Origin: Immundisolibacterales bacterium
Lineage (GTDB): Bacteria; Pseudomonadota; Gammaproteobacteria; HK1
Assembly (NCBI GenBank): GCA_026712715.1
Contig: JAPOPW010000026.1
Span: 1-55,334, forward strand
DNA length: 55,334 nucleotides
Direction of reading: 5' to 3'
The notes under the pieces are model-generated. The model was not told the origin of the DNA and searched no databases. It saw nothing but the letters and a program-made list of their open reading frames with translations. This document shows positions 42,096-51,686 of this stretch, piece by piece (within the stretch, counting starts at the first letter, position 1; the number at the start of each line of letters is the position of its first letter). The position numbers and the translations under genes were made by a program.

Positions 42096-43682
42096 TTACG
42101 CCTTCCAGCGGATCTCGTCCATCCTTTCGATGTACTCCTGCGGCGCCGGCTCGAAGCCCTCCAGCCCCTTCGAGTGCACGCGCGTGAAGTTGGCGTTCAC
42201 GTGGTAGATGAGGGAGCAGTCTTCGAGGGTCTGGTCCACGACCTTGTGATAGTAGCCGGCACGCGTCGCCGGGTCGCTGGTCGCCATGGCGTTTTCCAGC
42301 AGCTCGTCCACCTCCGAATTGGAGTACCCCGACGACACCGAGCCCTCGCTATGGAGGAACCAGAACACCGTGGCGTGGGGGTCGGGGGCCACGATCGTGA
42401 TGTCCTCCAGCATCTGCTGGAAGTCCTCGTGGTTGTTGATCCAGAGGTTGTTGAAGGTGCCGATGTCGAGATTCCGGATCTTGTAGTTGATTCCGATCTG
42501 GCTGACCATCGCCGCGACGAGCTCGAGCTCCCTTCGCAGCCAGTCCTTGTCGCTGCACATCACCTCGACTTCGTAGCCCGCGACGCCGGCCTGGGCCATC
42601 AGCTCCTTCGCCTTCGCGAGGTCGCCGTTCTTGGGGTACTTCAGCAGCGACTCGCGATGGCCGAGGAAGCCGGGCGGGATCGAGTTGTCGGTCTCCGTGG
42701 CCTGCCCGTGGTAGATCTCGTTCTTGATCGCCTCGCGGTCGATGGCATAGGAGATCGCCTGGCGCACCAGCTTGTCGTGATACGCCATGTCCTGGTTGGC
42801 GGACAGGTTGAAGTGCTGGTAGTCCCAGTTCCAGCCGGGCGTGCTGTGGGTGACGAAGTCGGGGTTCGCGGCCACCTCGGGGACATCCTTGTTGTCGGGG
42901 TGGGTCAGGAAGTCGACCTCGCCCTTGAGAAGCGACTGCAGGCGCACGCTCGCGTCCGGGAACGACCGGACGACCACGCGGTCCATGTGGGGCAGACCGG
43001 GGCGCCAGTAGTCGGGGTTCTTCGCGAGGATGACCTCCGAGCCGATCACCGACTCGAGCATGTAGGGCCCGTTCCCGACCGGATTGAGGCTGAACGTGTC
43101 GTTGCCCATCTCCCGGTGGGCGCTCTCGGGAATGATCATTCCGCCGTAGCCGATCGTGATGCCGGGAAAGGCGCCGAAAGGCTGCTTGAGCTTGACCTCG
43201 AACACGTACTTGCCGTCGGTCTTGAAGCTCTCGACCTGGGGGTACGAGGTATTGACCTGCCAGCTCTTGGTGTCGAAGTGGACCTGGAAGGTGTACGCGA
43301 CGTCCGCGGCGGTCAACTCTCCATAGCCCTTCTGCCACTTGACTCCCTCGCGGATCTTGACCCGCCAGGTGAGGGGGTCCGGGTTGGTCCATCCTTCCGC
43401 CATCCACGGCTCGATCGTGCCTTTTGCGTAGTTGGGCCGGACGAGCCCGTCGAAGATGTTGTAGATGAGGATCCCGGCCTGGTTGTCGTGCCGGATCACG
43501 GGGCTCAGGTTGCCCACGGCCCCGCCCCACATGCCGTAGATGAGCTCGCGCTTGCCCTGCGCGAAGGCCGGGGCAATCCCGGAGCCGAGCGCGAGTCCCG
43601 CGCCGGTTGCGCTCGCCACTCCCTTGTTGAACGCGCGGCGCGACACCCGAGCCGTTGACAGCTTCGATTCGTTCGTTGCCAT
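42096..43682 (-). CDS. Tat-exported Dpp/Opp-type solute-binding protein, cluster 1
   Basis: This 528-residue family-5 extracellular solute-binding protein (DppA/OppA fold) has a twin-arginine signal SRRAFNKG near residues 14-21, then a hydrophobic stretch ending APAFA, so it should be exported folded. The mature part has WMAEGWTNPDPLTWRVKIREG, NPDYWRPG and AISYAIDREAI, usual for the family. GAGGAAGAG precedes the ATG. It delivers ligand to the permeases and ATPases encoded downstream (41842 to 37933). The similar protein at 47031 shares PGWNWDY in the ligand region, suggesting related ligands for the two importers. Confidence 0.92.
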   Translation of the reverse strand: MATNESKLSTARVSRRAFNKGVASATGAGLALGSGIAPAFAQGKRELIYGMWGGAVGNLSPVIRHDNQAGILIYNIFDGLVRPNYAKGTIEPWMAEGWTNPDPLTWRVKIREGVKWQKGYGELTAADVAYTFQVHFDTKSWQVNTSYPQVESFKTDGKYVFEVKLKQPFGAFPGITIGYGGMIIPESAHREMGNDTFSLNPVGNGPYMLESVIGSEVILAKNPDYWRPGLPHMDRVVVRSFPDASVRLQSLLKGEVDFLTHPDNKDVPEVAANPDFVTHSTPGWNWDYQHFNLSANQDMAYHDKLVRQAISYAIDREAIKNEIYHGQATETDNSIPPGFLGHRESLLKYPKNGDLAKAKELMAQAGVAGYEVEVMCSDKDWLRRELELVAAMVSQIGINYKIRNLDIGTFNNLWINNHEDFQQMLEDITIVAPDPHATVFWFLHSEGSVSSGYSNSEVDELLENAMATSDPATRAGYYHKVVDQTLEDCSLIYHVNANFTRVHSKGLEGFEPAPQEYIERMDEIRWKA

Positions 43683-43758
43683 GGTGACTCTTCCTCTCTT
43701 CATGGTTGACGAAGCGGGCGGTTCCGGCCCGCAAGAATTGCCCGTGATCGATCGAACC

Positions 43759-44790
43759 TCAGTGCGCCACCCCGACATCGGGGTCCCGAAGGTTGAGGCG
43801 CACCATGTCACCGAGGAGCTGCACGATGGCCATGGACGACTCGCCCTCGCAGCCGTCGACGACGAACTTGGTGCTGCAGTACATCGCTTCGAGTCCGCCC
43901 GCCTCCAGGCACTTGGTGACGATCGCGCGGTCCATCTCGGGCGAGTGGACGAGGTCCGGGTTCTTCAGCATGTAGGCGAGCGCCGCCTCGACGCCGTAAG
44001 CGCCCCAGTTGGACGACATCGCGGGGATCAGGACGTCCGCCTTGCACACGGTCGCCATTCCGCCGGGGGTCCCCGACTGGCTCTTCGCGCCCTGCGGCAT
44101 GATGCGCTTGACGTCGTCGTGAATGCGCCCGAAGCCGATCTCGTTGCCGTGGTCGCCGGTGCCGATCGAGAAGACCCCCCGCTCTTCGGCCTCCGTCACG
44201 ACGGGAGTCAGGTCGACGATGCCCGTCTCCTCGCCGATCGTCCAGCCGGTGGCGCTGTTGATGAATCCGTGCTCGTTGGGGCCGAGCCGCTCGATGCTGA
44301 TGAGCGCTTTCGGACGGTACTCGTCGTAGATGGCCCTTGCCCACTCGGCCACTTCGGCGCTGCTCGAAGGCGCCGTCGCGATGGCCGCGCCGAGCCGCAG
44401 GTCGCGGGCGTCCGCGAAGTCCTTGACCATGATGTGGGCCGCTTCGCTCGAGGCGATGATCGGATCGGCGTGGGTCGCCTCGCAGACGTAGACGGGCACC
44501 GCGCCGAGTCCCCAGTAGAGCGCCCGGGCGAGCGCCGCCGCCCCCGGCGGGCCGTCGCTCTCCCCCTTGGGCATGTGGGGTGGATACCCCGCTCCGGTCA
44601 TCAGGAACACCGTGTCGCCCTTGCCCACGGACCGGACGAGCCCCTCCGCCGCGAGGGTGGTGAGCGGCCGCCCTCCGGCCTCCCTGCGGGCGCACTCGTA
44701 GAGCTCGATCAGGAATCCGTGCGGCATGCCGCGGTTCTTGAGCTCGGTCGTCACGAGCCGGTCGATGTGTTCTCCGATGTAGTCGGGCAT
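43759..44790 (-). CDS. D-glutamate cyclase-like protein (DUF4392), paralogue 2
   Basis: This 343-residue relative of the cyclases at 36767 and 50655 has PKGESDGPPGAAALARAL (74-91), SIERLGPNEHG (165-175), GTGDHGNEIGFG (210-221) and SSNWGAY. It differs by DHG in place of DGG in the central motif and lacks the CGGG segment, having GTPGG there instead, so its active site may have changed. It is longer by about 20-25 residues before the central motif. AAGGAG precedes the ATG at 44790. It is the first gene of the minus-strand importer operon and starts at the 622-bp divergent promoter region opposite the amidase. Confidence 0.8.
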   Translation of the reverse strand: MPDYIGEHIDRLVTTELKNRGMPHGFLIELYECARREAGGRPLTTLAAEGLVRSVGKGDTVFLMTGAGYPPHMPKGESDGPPGAAALARALYWGLGAVPVYVCEATHADPIIASSEAAHIMVKDFADARDLRLGAAIATAPSSSAEVAEWARAIYDEYRPKALISIERLGPNEHGFINSATGWTIGEETGIVDLTPVVTEAEERGVFSIGTGDHGNEIGFGRIHDDVKRIMPQGAKSQSGTPGGMATVCKADVLIPAMSSNWGAYGVEAALAYMLKNPDLVHSPEMDRAIVTKCLEAGGLEAMYCSTKFVVDGCEGESSMAIVQLLGDMVRLNLRDPDVGVAH

Positions 44791-45412
44791 TCCGGGTTTC
44801 TCCTTCGTGACGTTGCGCCTTTCGCAGACTTGCCGGCGGCGATGCGGCAAATGCGCCAGACCCGCACCGTGGGGGGGCGGGTCAAGGGTTCAACCAAGGG
44901 ATCGACGCTCGACCAGCGTCGTGGCGGACAGTCCCGGCAGATGCGGTCCGACCGGGGGACAAGCGAGAACTCGCGGCCGTCGGATGCACCCCCGGTGCGT
45001 TCCGTCCGCCGGCGCGAACGTTCTCCCGAGAGCGTTTCGTTCGCCAAGACCTGCAATCGAGCTGCCGCGCCCGTGCGGGACTCTCTGCGGCCATCTTCAC
45101 CGCGCCCCGGGGTGGTGTCAAGGCTGCCCGCGGGGCCGGGGCAGGCCCTGACGCCCGTTCAACCGGCGCCTTTCGTCCGGTACCGGGCACCGTGCACGCC
45201 CGAGCATCAGCGGCCACCGCGGGCGGCGCGCGGCCGGCCGCGGCGCCTCGCCGACGGCGTAGGCGAGCGGCCCGCCGGGGGACGTCCCGAGCCGCTTCAG
45301 GACCTCCCCGGAAGGTGAAATGTTCCCGGCGCGACAAGTGCTTCCTTGAACCGGTTCGGGGATCCCGGTATCGTCGAGGGCCTTGATCGCACGACCCCTC
45401 GAGGCCCGTTCG
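44791..45412. other. 622-bp divergent promoter region between two importer clusters
   Basis: The region separates paralogue 2 (minus) from the amidase (plus), so it should contain promoters for both clusters. I see a usable plus-strand promoter at 45346-45374. The remainder is GC-rich, with shadow frames in every register but no credible gene, RNA or long repeat. Confidence 0.5.
45346..45374 (+). promoter_or_regulatory. candidate sigma-70 promoter of the amidase cluster
   Basis: TTGAAC (45346-45351) and TATCGT (45369-45374) are separated by 17 bases, predicting a start near 45381 and a leader of about 30 bases before the amidase ATG at 45413. Each box matches consensus at four or five of six positions. 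The spacer contains a GGGATCCC palindrome. Confidence 0.35.
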
Positions 45413-46945
45413 ATGCGACTTCGCCCGCCGACCCCGGACGAGATGAAGGCCCTGGCCGACTCGCTGCATCTCACGATGACGGCGGACGAGCTCGAGGAAT
45501 ACCGCACGCTCGTCACCGAGAACCTCGCCGCCTACGCGGCCGTGGACGCGATGGTGGAGCCGAAGCCGGAGGTGAAGTATCCGCGCACCCCGGGCCGTCG
45601 CCCCGAGCCCGGCGAGAACCCGCACAACGCCTGGTACATGAAGACCGACATCCGCGGGAAGGACACGGGCATTCTCGCCGGCCGGCGGGTGGCCCTGAAG
45701 GACACCATCTGCGTTGCCGGGGTTCCGATGGGGGCGGGCACGGCGGTGATGGACGGGTTCGTGCCCGACGTCGACGCCACCGTCGTCACCCGGATCCTGG
45801 ATGCGGGCGGGACCATTGCCGGAAAGGCGGTGACCGAAGGGTTCTCCTTCGGCGGCGCGGGTCACAACTCGGCCACCGGACCGGTTCGCAATCCGCGCGA
45901 CCCGTCGCGCTCCTCGGGCGGTTCGTCCAACGGCAGCGCGGCCCTCGTCGCCGCGCGCGAGGTGGACATGGCCATCGGCGGCGATCAGGGCGGATCGGTA
46001 CGCCTGCCCGCTTCGTGGTGCGGCGTCTGCGGGATGAAGCCGACCCGGGGAGTGGTCCCCTACACCGGCGCGATCCCGATGGACCCGACCCTGGATCACC
46101 TCGGGCCGATGGCCAATTCGGCCCGGGAGGTCGCGTTGCTGCTCGAGGCGGTGGCCGGTCCCGACGGGCTCGATCCGCGCCAGTCCGACTTCACCCCCGA
46201 CGCCTATTCCGAGACCCTGACGGGAACCGTCGAGGGGCTTCGCATCGGCGTCCTCGAGGAAGGGTTTGCCTACGAGGGAATCTCCCAGCCCGACGTCGAC
46301 CAGGCGGTACGCGACGCCGCGCAGCACTTCGCGACCCTGGGAGCGGTGGTCGAGCCGGTGTCGGTTCCGGCCCACCGGGACGGACAGGCGATCCTCGTCG
46401 CGCTCGCGATCGAGGGCGCGTACGCCACCCTGGTCCTCGGGAACGGCATGGGGCACGGCTGGTCCGGCTTCTACAACTCCCACCTTCTCGAGTATTTCTC
46501 GCGGGCCATGCCGCGCCGGGCCAACGACCTTTCTCCGTCCGCCAAGTCGTTCCTGTTCCTCGGCGGCCACATCCACAACAGCTATCACGGCAAGTACTAC
46601 GCCAAGGCGCAGAACCTCAGACGGTCGTTCACGGAGGCTTACGACGAGGTGTTCCGGCAGGTGGACCTCCTGCTGCTGCCGGCGACGCCGATGAAGGCGA
46701 CCGAGCTTCCCCCCGACGACTGCGGTCCGGTGGAATCGGTGCATCGCTCCTTCGAGATGTTCGTGGGGACCGGCGGCCAGTTCAACATCACCGGGATGCC
46801 CGCCATCACCGTGCCGTGCGCGGTGTCCGAGGGACTTCCGGTGGGCCTGGCCCTGGCCGGGCGCGGGTTCGAGGACGGACGGGTGCTCAACGCAGCCCAT
46901 GCCTTCGAGGAGTCCACCGACTGGACGAAGCGCTCCCCGTCGTAG
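45413..46945 (+). CDS. amidase-signature family amidohydrolase
   Basis: This 510-residue amidase-signature enzyme has the Ser-cisSer-Lys triad: K96 in VALKDTICVAG, the cis-serine in SSGGSSNGSAA (S171) and the nucleophile S195 in GGDQGGSVRLPA. It hydrolyses a C-N amide bond, releasing ammonia or an amine. GAGG eight bases upstream supports ATG 45413 rather than an earlier ATG at 45383. It is followed on the same strand by a binding protein, two permeases and a D-glutamate cyclase-like gene. It therefore probably acts on the compound brought in by that importer, for example an amide, lactam-derived or glutaminyl substrate. GatA is unlikely, as no gatB/gatC are present. Confidence 0.9.
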   Translation: MRLRPPTPDEMKALADSLHLTMTADELEEYRTLVTENLAAYAAVDAMVEPKPEVKYPRTPGRRPEPGENPHNAWYMKTDIRGKDTGILAGRRVALKDTICVAGVPMGAGTAVMDGFVPDVDATVVTRILDAGGTIAGKAVTEGFSFGGAGHNSATGPVRNPRDPSRSSGGSSNGSAALVAAREVDMAIGGDQGGSVRLPASWCGVCGMKPTRGVVPYTGAIPMDPTLDHLGPMANSAREVALLLEAVAGPDGLDPRQSDFTPDAYSETLTGTVEGLRIGVLEEGFAYEGISQPDVDQAVRDAAQHFATLGAVVEPVSVPAHRDGQAILVALAIEGAYATLVLGNGMGHGWSGFYNSHLLEYFSRAMPRRANDLSPSAKSFLFLGGHIHNSYHGKYYAKAQNLRRSFTEAYDEVFRQVDLLLLPATPMKATELPPDDCGPVESVHRSFEMFVGTGGQFNITGMPAITVPCAVSEGLPVGLALAGRGFEDGRVLNAAHAFEESTDWTKRSPS

Positions 46946-47030
46946 CGAGCTTCCGGTTTCGGGGTTCCCCGGTCCGCGTTCCGGCGCTCATGTCGCCGGG
47001 AATTTCCATTCATGAAGGGAGGGGAGAACG

Positions 47031-48635
47031 ATGAGCAGGATGCAATCCACCCGGTCGACACGCGCCGCAAACGGAGGCATCTCCCGGCGTGACGTGCTGC
47101 GCAACACGGCCGCGGGCGGCGCGGCCCTCGGCGCGTACGGGGCCGGCCTGCCGCTGTTCAACATCGTGCGGGCCCAGGACAACAAGATCACGTACGCCCT
47201 GTTCGGCGAGCCGCCGGGGCTCAACGGGTTCGTGTACACCGAGATCCACGGCAACGTGGTCACCACCAACATCTTCGACAAGATGGCGCGCATCGACCAC
47301 GCCACGCGCCGGATCGAGCCGGAGATGGTGGAGTGGAAGAACGAGGACCCGCTCACCTGGGTGCTCAAGGTTCGCGAGGGCATCCAGTGGCACAAGGGCT
47401 ACGGGGAGCTCACCGGCGAAGACATCCTCTATTGCTTCAACCATGTGCAGGAGGCGAGCACCTTCCAGAAGGGCGTCAGCCACTTTCCCGTGGACCACGC
47501 GAAGCTGCGCAGCAAGTACGTGGTGGAGGTCAAGCTCAAGATGCCCTTTTCGCCGTTCCCGATGGTGACCCTGGAGTACGGCGGAAGCGTGATGTGCAAG
47601 GCGGCCCACCAGGAGATGGGCGACCAGGAGTTCGCTCGCAATCCGATTGGAACCGGCCCCTTCGAGCTCGACAGCTGGGTCTCGGGCAGCCATCTCGTCC
47701 TCAAGAAGAACCCAAATCACTGGCGGGACGGCCGGCCTTACGTGGACGAGGTCCTGTACCGCGTGATCGAGGATCCGAGCGTCCGGCTCTCGTCGCTCCT
47801 GACCGGCGAGATCGACATCATGCCGCGGCCCGACCCGAAGGACACCCCCCGGTTCCGCGAAGGCGGCGAGCCGGGAATCGCCTATCAGAGCGTGCCGGGC
47901 TGGAACTGGGACTACATGGACTTCACCTTCCCGCCGTACATCGCGGCCGACTTCCCCACCGTCAACGTCGACGTGCGCCGGGCCATCAGCTACGCCATCG
48001 ACCGGCAGACGATCATCGACGAGATCTACGCCGGCGAAGCGATCGTCACCGACAACCCGGTGCCGCCCGGCTATCTCGGCCACCGGCCCTCACCCATCGT
48101 CTATCCGGCGCGGGGGGACCTCGCCAAGGCGAAGGAGCTCATGGCGAAGGCGGGCGCGACGGGGTTCGATCTCGAGGTCATCACCTCCGACAAGGAGTGG
48201 CTGCGCCGCGAGTGCGAGCTGGTCGCCGCCATGCTCTCCGAGATCGGAATCAACATGAAGATCCGGGGCATGGATGTCGGCACGTACAGCACCGCGTGGG
48301 TCAAGAAGCAGTTCCAGGCCGACCTCGAGGACATCACCATCGTCTCCCCCGACGTCGATTCCACCCTGTGGTGGTTCCATCACAAGGACGGCATCGTGGA
48401 GCACGGATGGGAAAACCAGGCGGTCAGCGACTGGCTGGACGAAGGGCGGGCCGAGCTCGATCCGGAGAAACGGACCACCCTCTACCACAACATCGTCGAC
48501 GCGGTCCTCGACGACTGCCCGTACATCTACTTCAACCATGTGAATCTCGTGTACCTGCTCAAGGATGCGGTGAAGGGCTTCCACGGCGGCCCGCAGGAGC
48601 ACGTCGTGCCCCTGTGGGATGTCCAGTGGGGCTGA
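47031..48635 (+). CDS. Tat-exported Dpp/Opp-type solute-binding protein, cluster 2
   Basis: This 534-residue family-5 binding protein has a clear twin-arginine motif ISRRDVLRNTAAGG near 17-30 and a signal ending around residue 47 (NIVRA-QDN). Family features include WKNEDPLTWVLKVREG, NPNHWRDGRPYVDE, AISYAIDRQTI and VPGWNWDYMDF. It is similar along its whole length to the protein at 42096, consistent with duplication of an importer module. AGGGAGGGGAGAACG precedes the ATG. It would supply the permeases at 48746 and 49757 and the ATPases encoded convergently at 51687-53745. Confidence 0.92.
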   Translation: MSRMQSTRSTRAANGGISRRDVLRNTAAGGAALGAYGAGLPLFNIVRAQDNKITYALFGEPPGLNGFVYTEIHGNVVTTNIFDKMARIDHATRRIEPEMVEWKNEDPLTWVLKVREGIQWHKGYGELTGEDILYCFNHVQEASTFQKGVSHFPVDHAKLRSKYVVEVKLKMPFSPFPMVTLEYGGSVMCKAAHQEMGDQEFARNPIGTGPFELDSWVSGSHLVLKKNPNHWRDGRPYVDEVLYRVIEDPSVRLSSLLTGEIDIMPRPDPKDTPRFREGGEPGIAYQSVPGWNWDYMDFTFPPYIAADFPTVNVDVRRAISYAIDRQTIIDEIYAGEAIVTDNPVPPGYLGHRPSPIVYPARGDLAKAKELMAKAGATGFDLEVITSDKEWLRRECELVAAMLSEIGINMKIRGMDVGTYSTAWVKKQFQADLEDITIVSPDVDSTLWWFHHKDGIVEHGWENQAVSDWLDEGRAELDPEKRTTLYHNIVDAVLDDCPYIYFNHVNLVYLLKDAVKGFHGGPQEHVVPLWDVQWG

Positions 48636-48745
48636 TCTGACCGCCGCCCCGGCGGGACCCGCGGCCGCGTCGGCACCGGCGCCGGCGGCGGCGGGTCCCG
48701 CCGGGCCGTTCTCCGAGCCCCGGTCCGCTTCGAGCTCCCTTCACC

Positions 48746-49702
48746 GTGGGTATCTGGTCCTACTTCCTGAGGCGGCTGGTCCAGATCCCCCTCGTCGTGT
48801 TCTTCGTCACCGTCATCATCTTCGCGTTGATGAAGGTGACCCCGGGCGATCCGATCGCGATCATGCTCGGGCCGTACGCCACCCCGGAGACGATGGCCGC
48901 CCTGCAGGCCGAGTTCTATCTCGACCGCTCCATCCCGCTGCAGTACGTGCTGTGGGTCCGCGACCTGATGAGCGGAGACCTCGGCCACTCCATTCGTTCC
49001 CAGGAGCTCGTGACGGACCTGGTCGCGACCCGGTTTCCGGTCAGCATCGTCATCGCGGGAATGGCGACCCTCGTCTCGCTCCTGATCGCCATTCCGGCCG
49101 GGGTGTATGCCGCCTACCGCAGGAACTCCCCCTGGGACTACGGCCTGATGGGATTCACGACGGTAGGACTGTCGGTTCCGACCTTCACCCTGGCCCTCGT
49201 GCTCATCCTGTTCTTCGCCCTCAAGCTCCGGTGGGTGCCGATCTCCGGGATCGGCCTTCGCACCTGGTCGGACGGTTTCGCCGCCTTCTTGCTCCCCTAC
49301 GTCCTGCCGGTGGCCGCCCTCGCCGTGACCACCATCGCCGAGCTCGCGCGAATCGTCCGCGCGAGCATGCTGGAGGTGCTGGAGCAGGAGTTCATCCGGG
49401 TGGCCCGGGCGCAGGGAATCGGCGATGCGCTCATCCTCGTCGCCCATGCGCTCAAGAACGTGCTCATCCCGGTCATTACCGTGATTGCCGTCGTCTTCGC
49501 CTTCCAGGTCGGCAACACCATCACCATCGAGTACCTGTTCAGCATCCCCGGGGTCGGATCGGCGTTGATTGCGGCCGTCATCAACCGCGACTTCCCCGTC
49601 ATCCAGGGGCTGACCCTCGTGGTCGGGGTCTTCTTCATCGCGATGAACCTGCTCGCCGACATCCTCTACGCGGTCGTCGACCCGCGTATCCGGTACGGCT
49701 GA
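48746..49702 (+). CDS. Dpp/Opp-type ABC permease (DppB-like), cluster 2
   Basis: This 318-residue DppB-family permease opens with GIWSYFLRRLVQIPLVVFF, then VTPGDPIAIMLGPYATPE, YLDRSIPLQYVLWVRDLM and GDLGHSIRSQELV, with about six membrane helices. The EAA loop is AQGIGDALILVAHALKNVLIP. The start is GTG at 48746 and there is no strong Shine-Dalgarno; a Pro/Ala-rich stretch of 110 bases separates it from the binding-protein stop. It partners with the DppC-like protein encoded next. Confidence 0.92.
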   Translation: MGIWSYFLRRLVQIPLVVFFVTVIIFALMKVTPGDPIAIMLGPYATPETMAALQAEFYLDRSIPLQYVLWVRDLMSGDLGHSIRSQELVTDLVATRFPVSIVIAGMATLVSLLIAIPAGVYAAYRRNSPWDYGLMGFTTVGLSVPTFTLALVLILFFALKLRWVPISGIGLRTWSDGFAAFLLPYVLPVAALAVTTIAELARIVRASMLEVLEQEFIRVARAQGIGDALILVAHALKNVLIPVITVIAVVFAFQVGNTITIEYLFSIPGVGSALIAAVINRDFPVIQGLTLVVGVFFIAMNLLADILYAVVDPRIRYG

Positions 49703-49756
49703 ACGGGCGCACGCCGGAATGGCCGCCTGCACCGCTCCGCGCCCCCTGGATTCGAC

Positions 49757-50623
49757 GTGACGGAATCTTCGCGAACGCACGGAGAGTCGCCGCTTCGCCT
49801 TGCCGCCCAACGGTTTCTCCGGCATCGGCTCGCGGTCATCGGGGGGGTGCTCGTCACGATCCTCATCTTGTCCGCGGTGTTCGCGCCCTGGCTCACCGAT
49901 GTCGAGCCGGCCAAGACGAACCTTCGGTCGAAGCTCTCCCCCCCGAGCTGGGAGTTCCCCTTCGGGACCGATCACTTCGGACGGGACGTCTTTACGCGCA
50001 TGCTGCACGGGGCCCGCGTCTCGTTGCTGGTGGGTCTCGGAGTGGTGCTCATCGCGGCCGGAATCGGCACCCCGGTCGGGGTGGTCTCCGGTTATTTCGG
50101 CGGGCGGCTCGACAATCTCGTCATGCGGCTCATGGACGCGTTCCTGACCTTCCCGCCGCTGCTCCTTGCCGTCGCCATCATGGGCACCCTCGGCCCGGAG
50201 ACCGAGAACGTCATTCTCGCGGTGGGGCTCGTGTACATTCCGGTGTTCGCGAGGCTTGCCCGCGGCAATACCCTGAGCCTTCGCGAGTACACGTACGTCT
50301 CGGCCTCGGTGGCGCTCGGCGCTTCGAGCTGGCGCATCATCACGCGCGACATCCTTCCCAATATCATAGGGGTCATCCTCGTGCTGATTGCGGTCACCTT
50401 CTCGCGCGCGGTGATTGCCGAGGCCTCGTTGAGCTTCCTCGGCCTCGGAGTCCAGCCCCCCACCGCGAGCTGGGGACGGGACCTGAACGAGGCGCGGCGC
50501 TATCTCGAAGACGCCTGGTGGCTCGTGACGTTCCCCACCGTGATGATTGCGCTGGCCGTGCTCAACATGAACTTCATCGGCGACGGGCTGCGCGACGCCC
50601 TCGATCCGCGGGCGCAGGACTGA
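49757..50623 (+). CDS. Dpp/Opp-type ABC permease (DppC-like), cluster 2
   Basis: This 288-residue DppC-family permease starts at GTG 49757 and opens with a short cytoplasmic segment before the first helix. It has GTDHFGRDVFTRMLHGAR, GGRLDNLVMRLMDAFLTFPP, the EAA loop SVALGASSWRIITRDILPN and SLSFLGLGVQPPTASWGRDL, then MNFIGDGLRDALDP at the end. It pairs with the preceding permease. The D-glutamate cyclase-like gene follows 31 bases later, so the two are very probably cotranscribed. Confidence 0.92.
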   Translation: MTESSRTHGESPLRLAAQRFLRHRLAVIGGVLVTILILSAVFAPWLTDVEPAKTNLRSKLSPPSWEFPFGTDHFGRDVFTRMLHGARVSLLVGLGVVLIAAGIGTPVGVVSGYFGGRLDNLVMRLMDAFLTFPPLLLAVAIMGTLGPETENVILAVGLVYIPVFARLARGNTLSLREYTYVSASVALGASSWRIITRDILPNIIGVILVLIAVTFSRAVIAEASLSFLGLGVQPPTASWGRDLNEARRYLEDAWWLVTFPTVMIALAVLNMNFIGDGLRDALDPRAQD

Positions 50624-50654
50624 GCCTTCCGCTTTCAACCAGGGGAAACTCCAC

Positions 50655-51629
50655 ATGACCAGGAAAGTAGACGTCGATCCACGCTCTCCCTACGACAACG
50701 TCGAGCGGCTCGCGACCGTCGAGATGCGCGCGCACAACATGCTCCAGGGCTACATCCCGCGGCTCTACGCGATCGTCCGCGGCGAGAACCCGATCACCTA
50801 CGACATCTCGCGGGAGTTTCTCGGGATGCGCAACGCCAGGGTTGCCATCGTCACCGGCATCGTGGTCGAGAAGCTTCTCCCCAAGGGCGAGGTGGACGGT
50901 CCGGTCGGCGCCGCGGTGCTCGGGCGAGCGCTGAGCCGGCTCGGGCACGACGTCGACATCCTCGTCGAGAAGGAGATGGACGACGTGGTGGCGAGCCTCA
51001 TCGAGACCCTCGGGTTCGAAGGCAGCATCGTCCACACGACGGATCGTTCGCCGGAGGACCTGGCCCGGTGGGCGGACGACTACGATGTCGCGGTCACGAT
51101 CGAGAAGCTCGGCCGGAACCGGGAAGGCGTTCGCCATTCGGTCATGGGCTCGCCGCTTGCCAAATCCGGCGACTACTACATCGACGACTTCATCGAGGCA
51201 ATGAACGAAAAGGGGAAGCTGACCGTCGGCATCGGCGATGGCGGAAACGAGATCGGATTCGGCAAGATTTACGACCACGTTCGAGGGATGGTCGCATTCG
51301 GCGCGGACTGCGGGTGTCCCTGCGGCGGGGGGACCGCGACCACGACGGCAACCGGATACCTGTTTCCGGCCGCCATTTCCAACTACGGCGCCTATGCCCT
51401 GACGACGGCGCTCGCGCTGGGGGCGAGCGACGGGGACCTGCTGGTCGACGGGGAGACGGTGAGGGAGCTCGTCGAGGCGTGCGTGTCCCGGGGTTGCCTG
51501 GACGGCGGTACCGTGAAACCCGACTTCATCGGAGACGACGGGGTCCCGATCGACGCGGTCATGCGCTACGTCGACCAGCTCGGCAGCATCTTCGCCCAGT
51601 GGATGAGCACCTTCGACCGCGACTTCTAG
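50655..51629 (+). CDS. D-glutamate cyclase-like protein (DUF4392), paralogue 3
   Basis: This 324-residue member of the DUF4392/D-glutamate cyclase family has PKGEVDGPVGAAVLGRAL (76-93), TIEKLGRNREG (148-158), GIGDGGNEIGFG (192-203), a Cys-rich DCGCPCGGGTATT (218-230) and ISNYGAYALT. It is closest in motif form to paralogue 1, sharing DGG and CGGG, and less like paralogue 2. AGGGGAAACTCC precedes the ATG. It is last in the plus-strand amidase-importer operon and converges on the ATPase genes of the same cluster. The predicted chemistry is D-glutamate to 5-oxo-D-proline or a related cyclisation/dehydration. Confidence 0.8.
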   Translation: MTRKVDVDPRSPYDNVERLATVEMRAHNMLQGYIPRLYAIVRGENPITYDISREFLGMRNARVAIVTGIVVEKLLPKGEVDGPVGAAVLGRALSRLGHDVDILVEKEMDDVVASLIETLGFEGSIVHTTDRSPEDLARWADDYDVAVTIEKLGRNREGVRHSVMGSPLAKSGDYYIDDFIEAMNEKGKLTVGIGDGGNEIGFGKIYDHVRGMVAFGADCGCPCGGGTATTTATGYLFPAAISNYGAYALTTALALGASDGDLLVDGETVRELVEACVSRGCLDGGTVKPDFIGDDGVPIDAVMRYVDQLGSIFAQWMSTFDRDF

Positions 51630-51686
51630 CGCGCTAGCCGCCGGACGGGTGAGGAATCGCGGCTGACGGGGCGGTGGTCGCGGTCC

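Noticed and set aside
44791..45412. Small gene or regulatory RNA in the divergent promoter region
   Set aside because: Every frame looks like GC shadow coding, with no ribosome-binding site, conserved motif or terminator-bounded segment.
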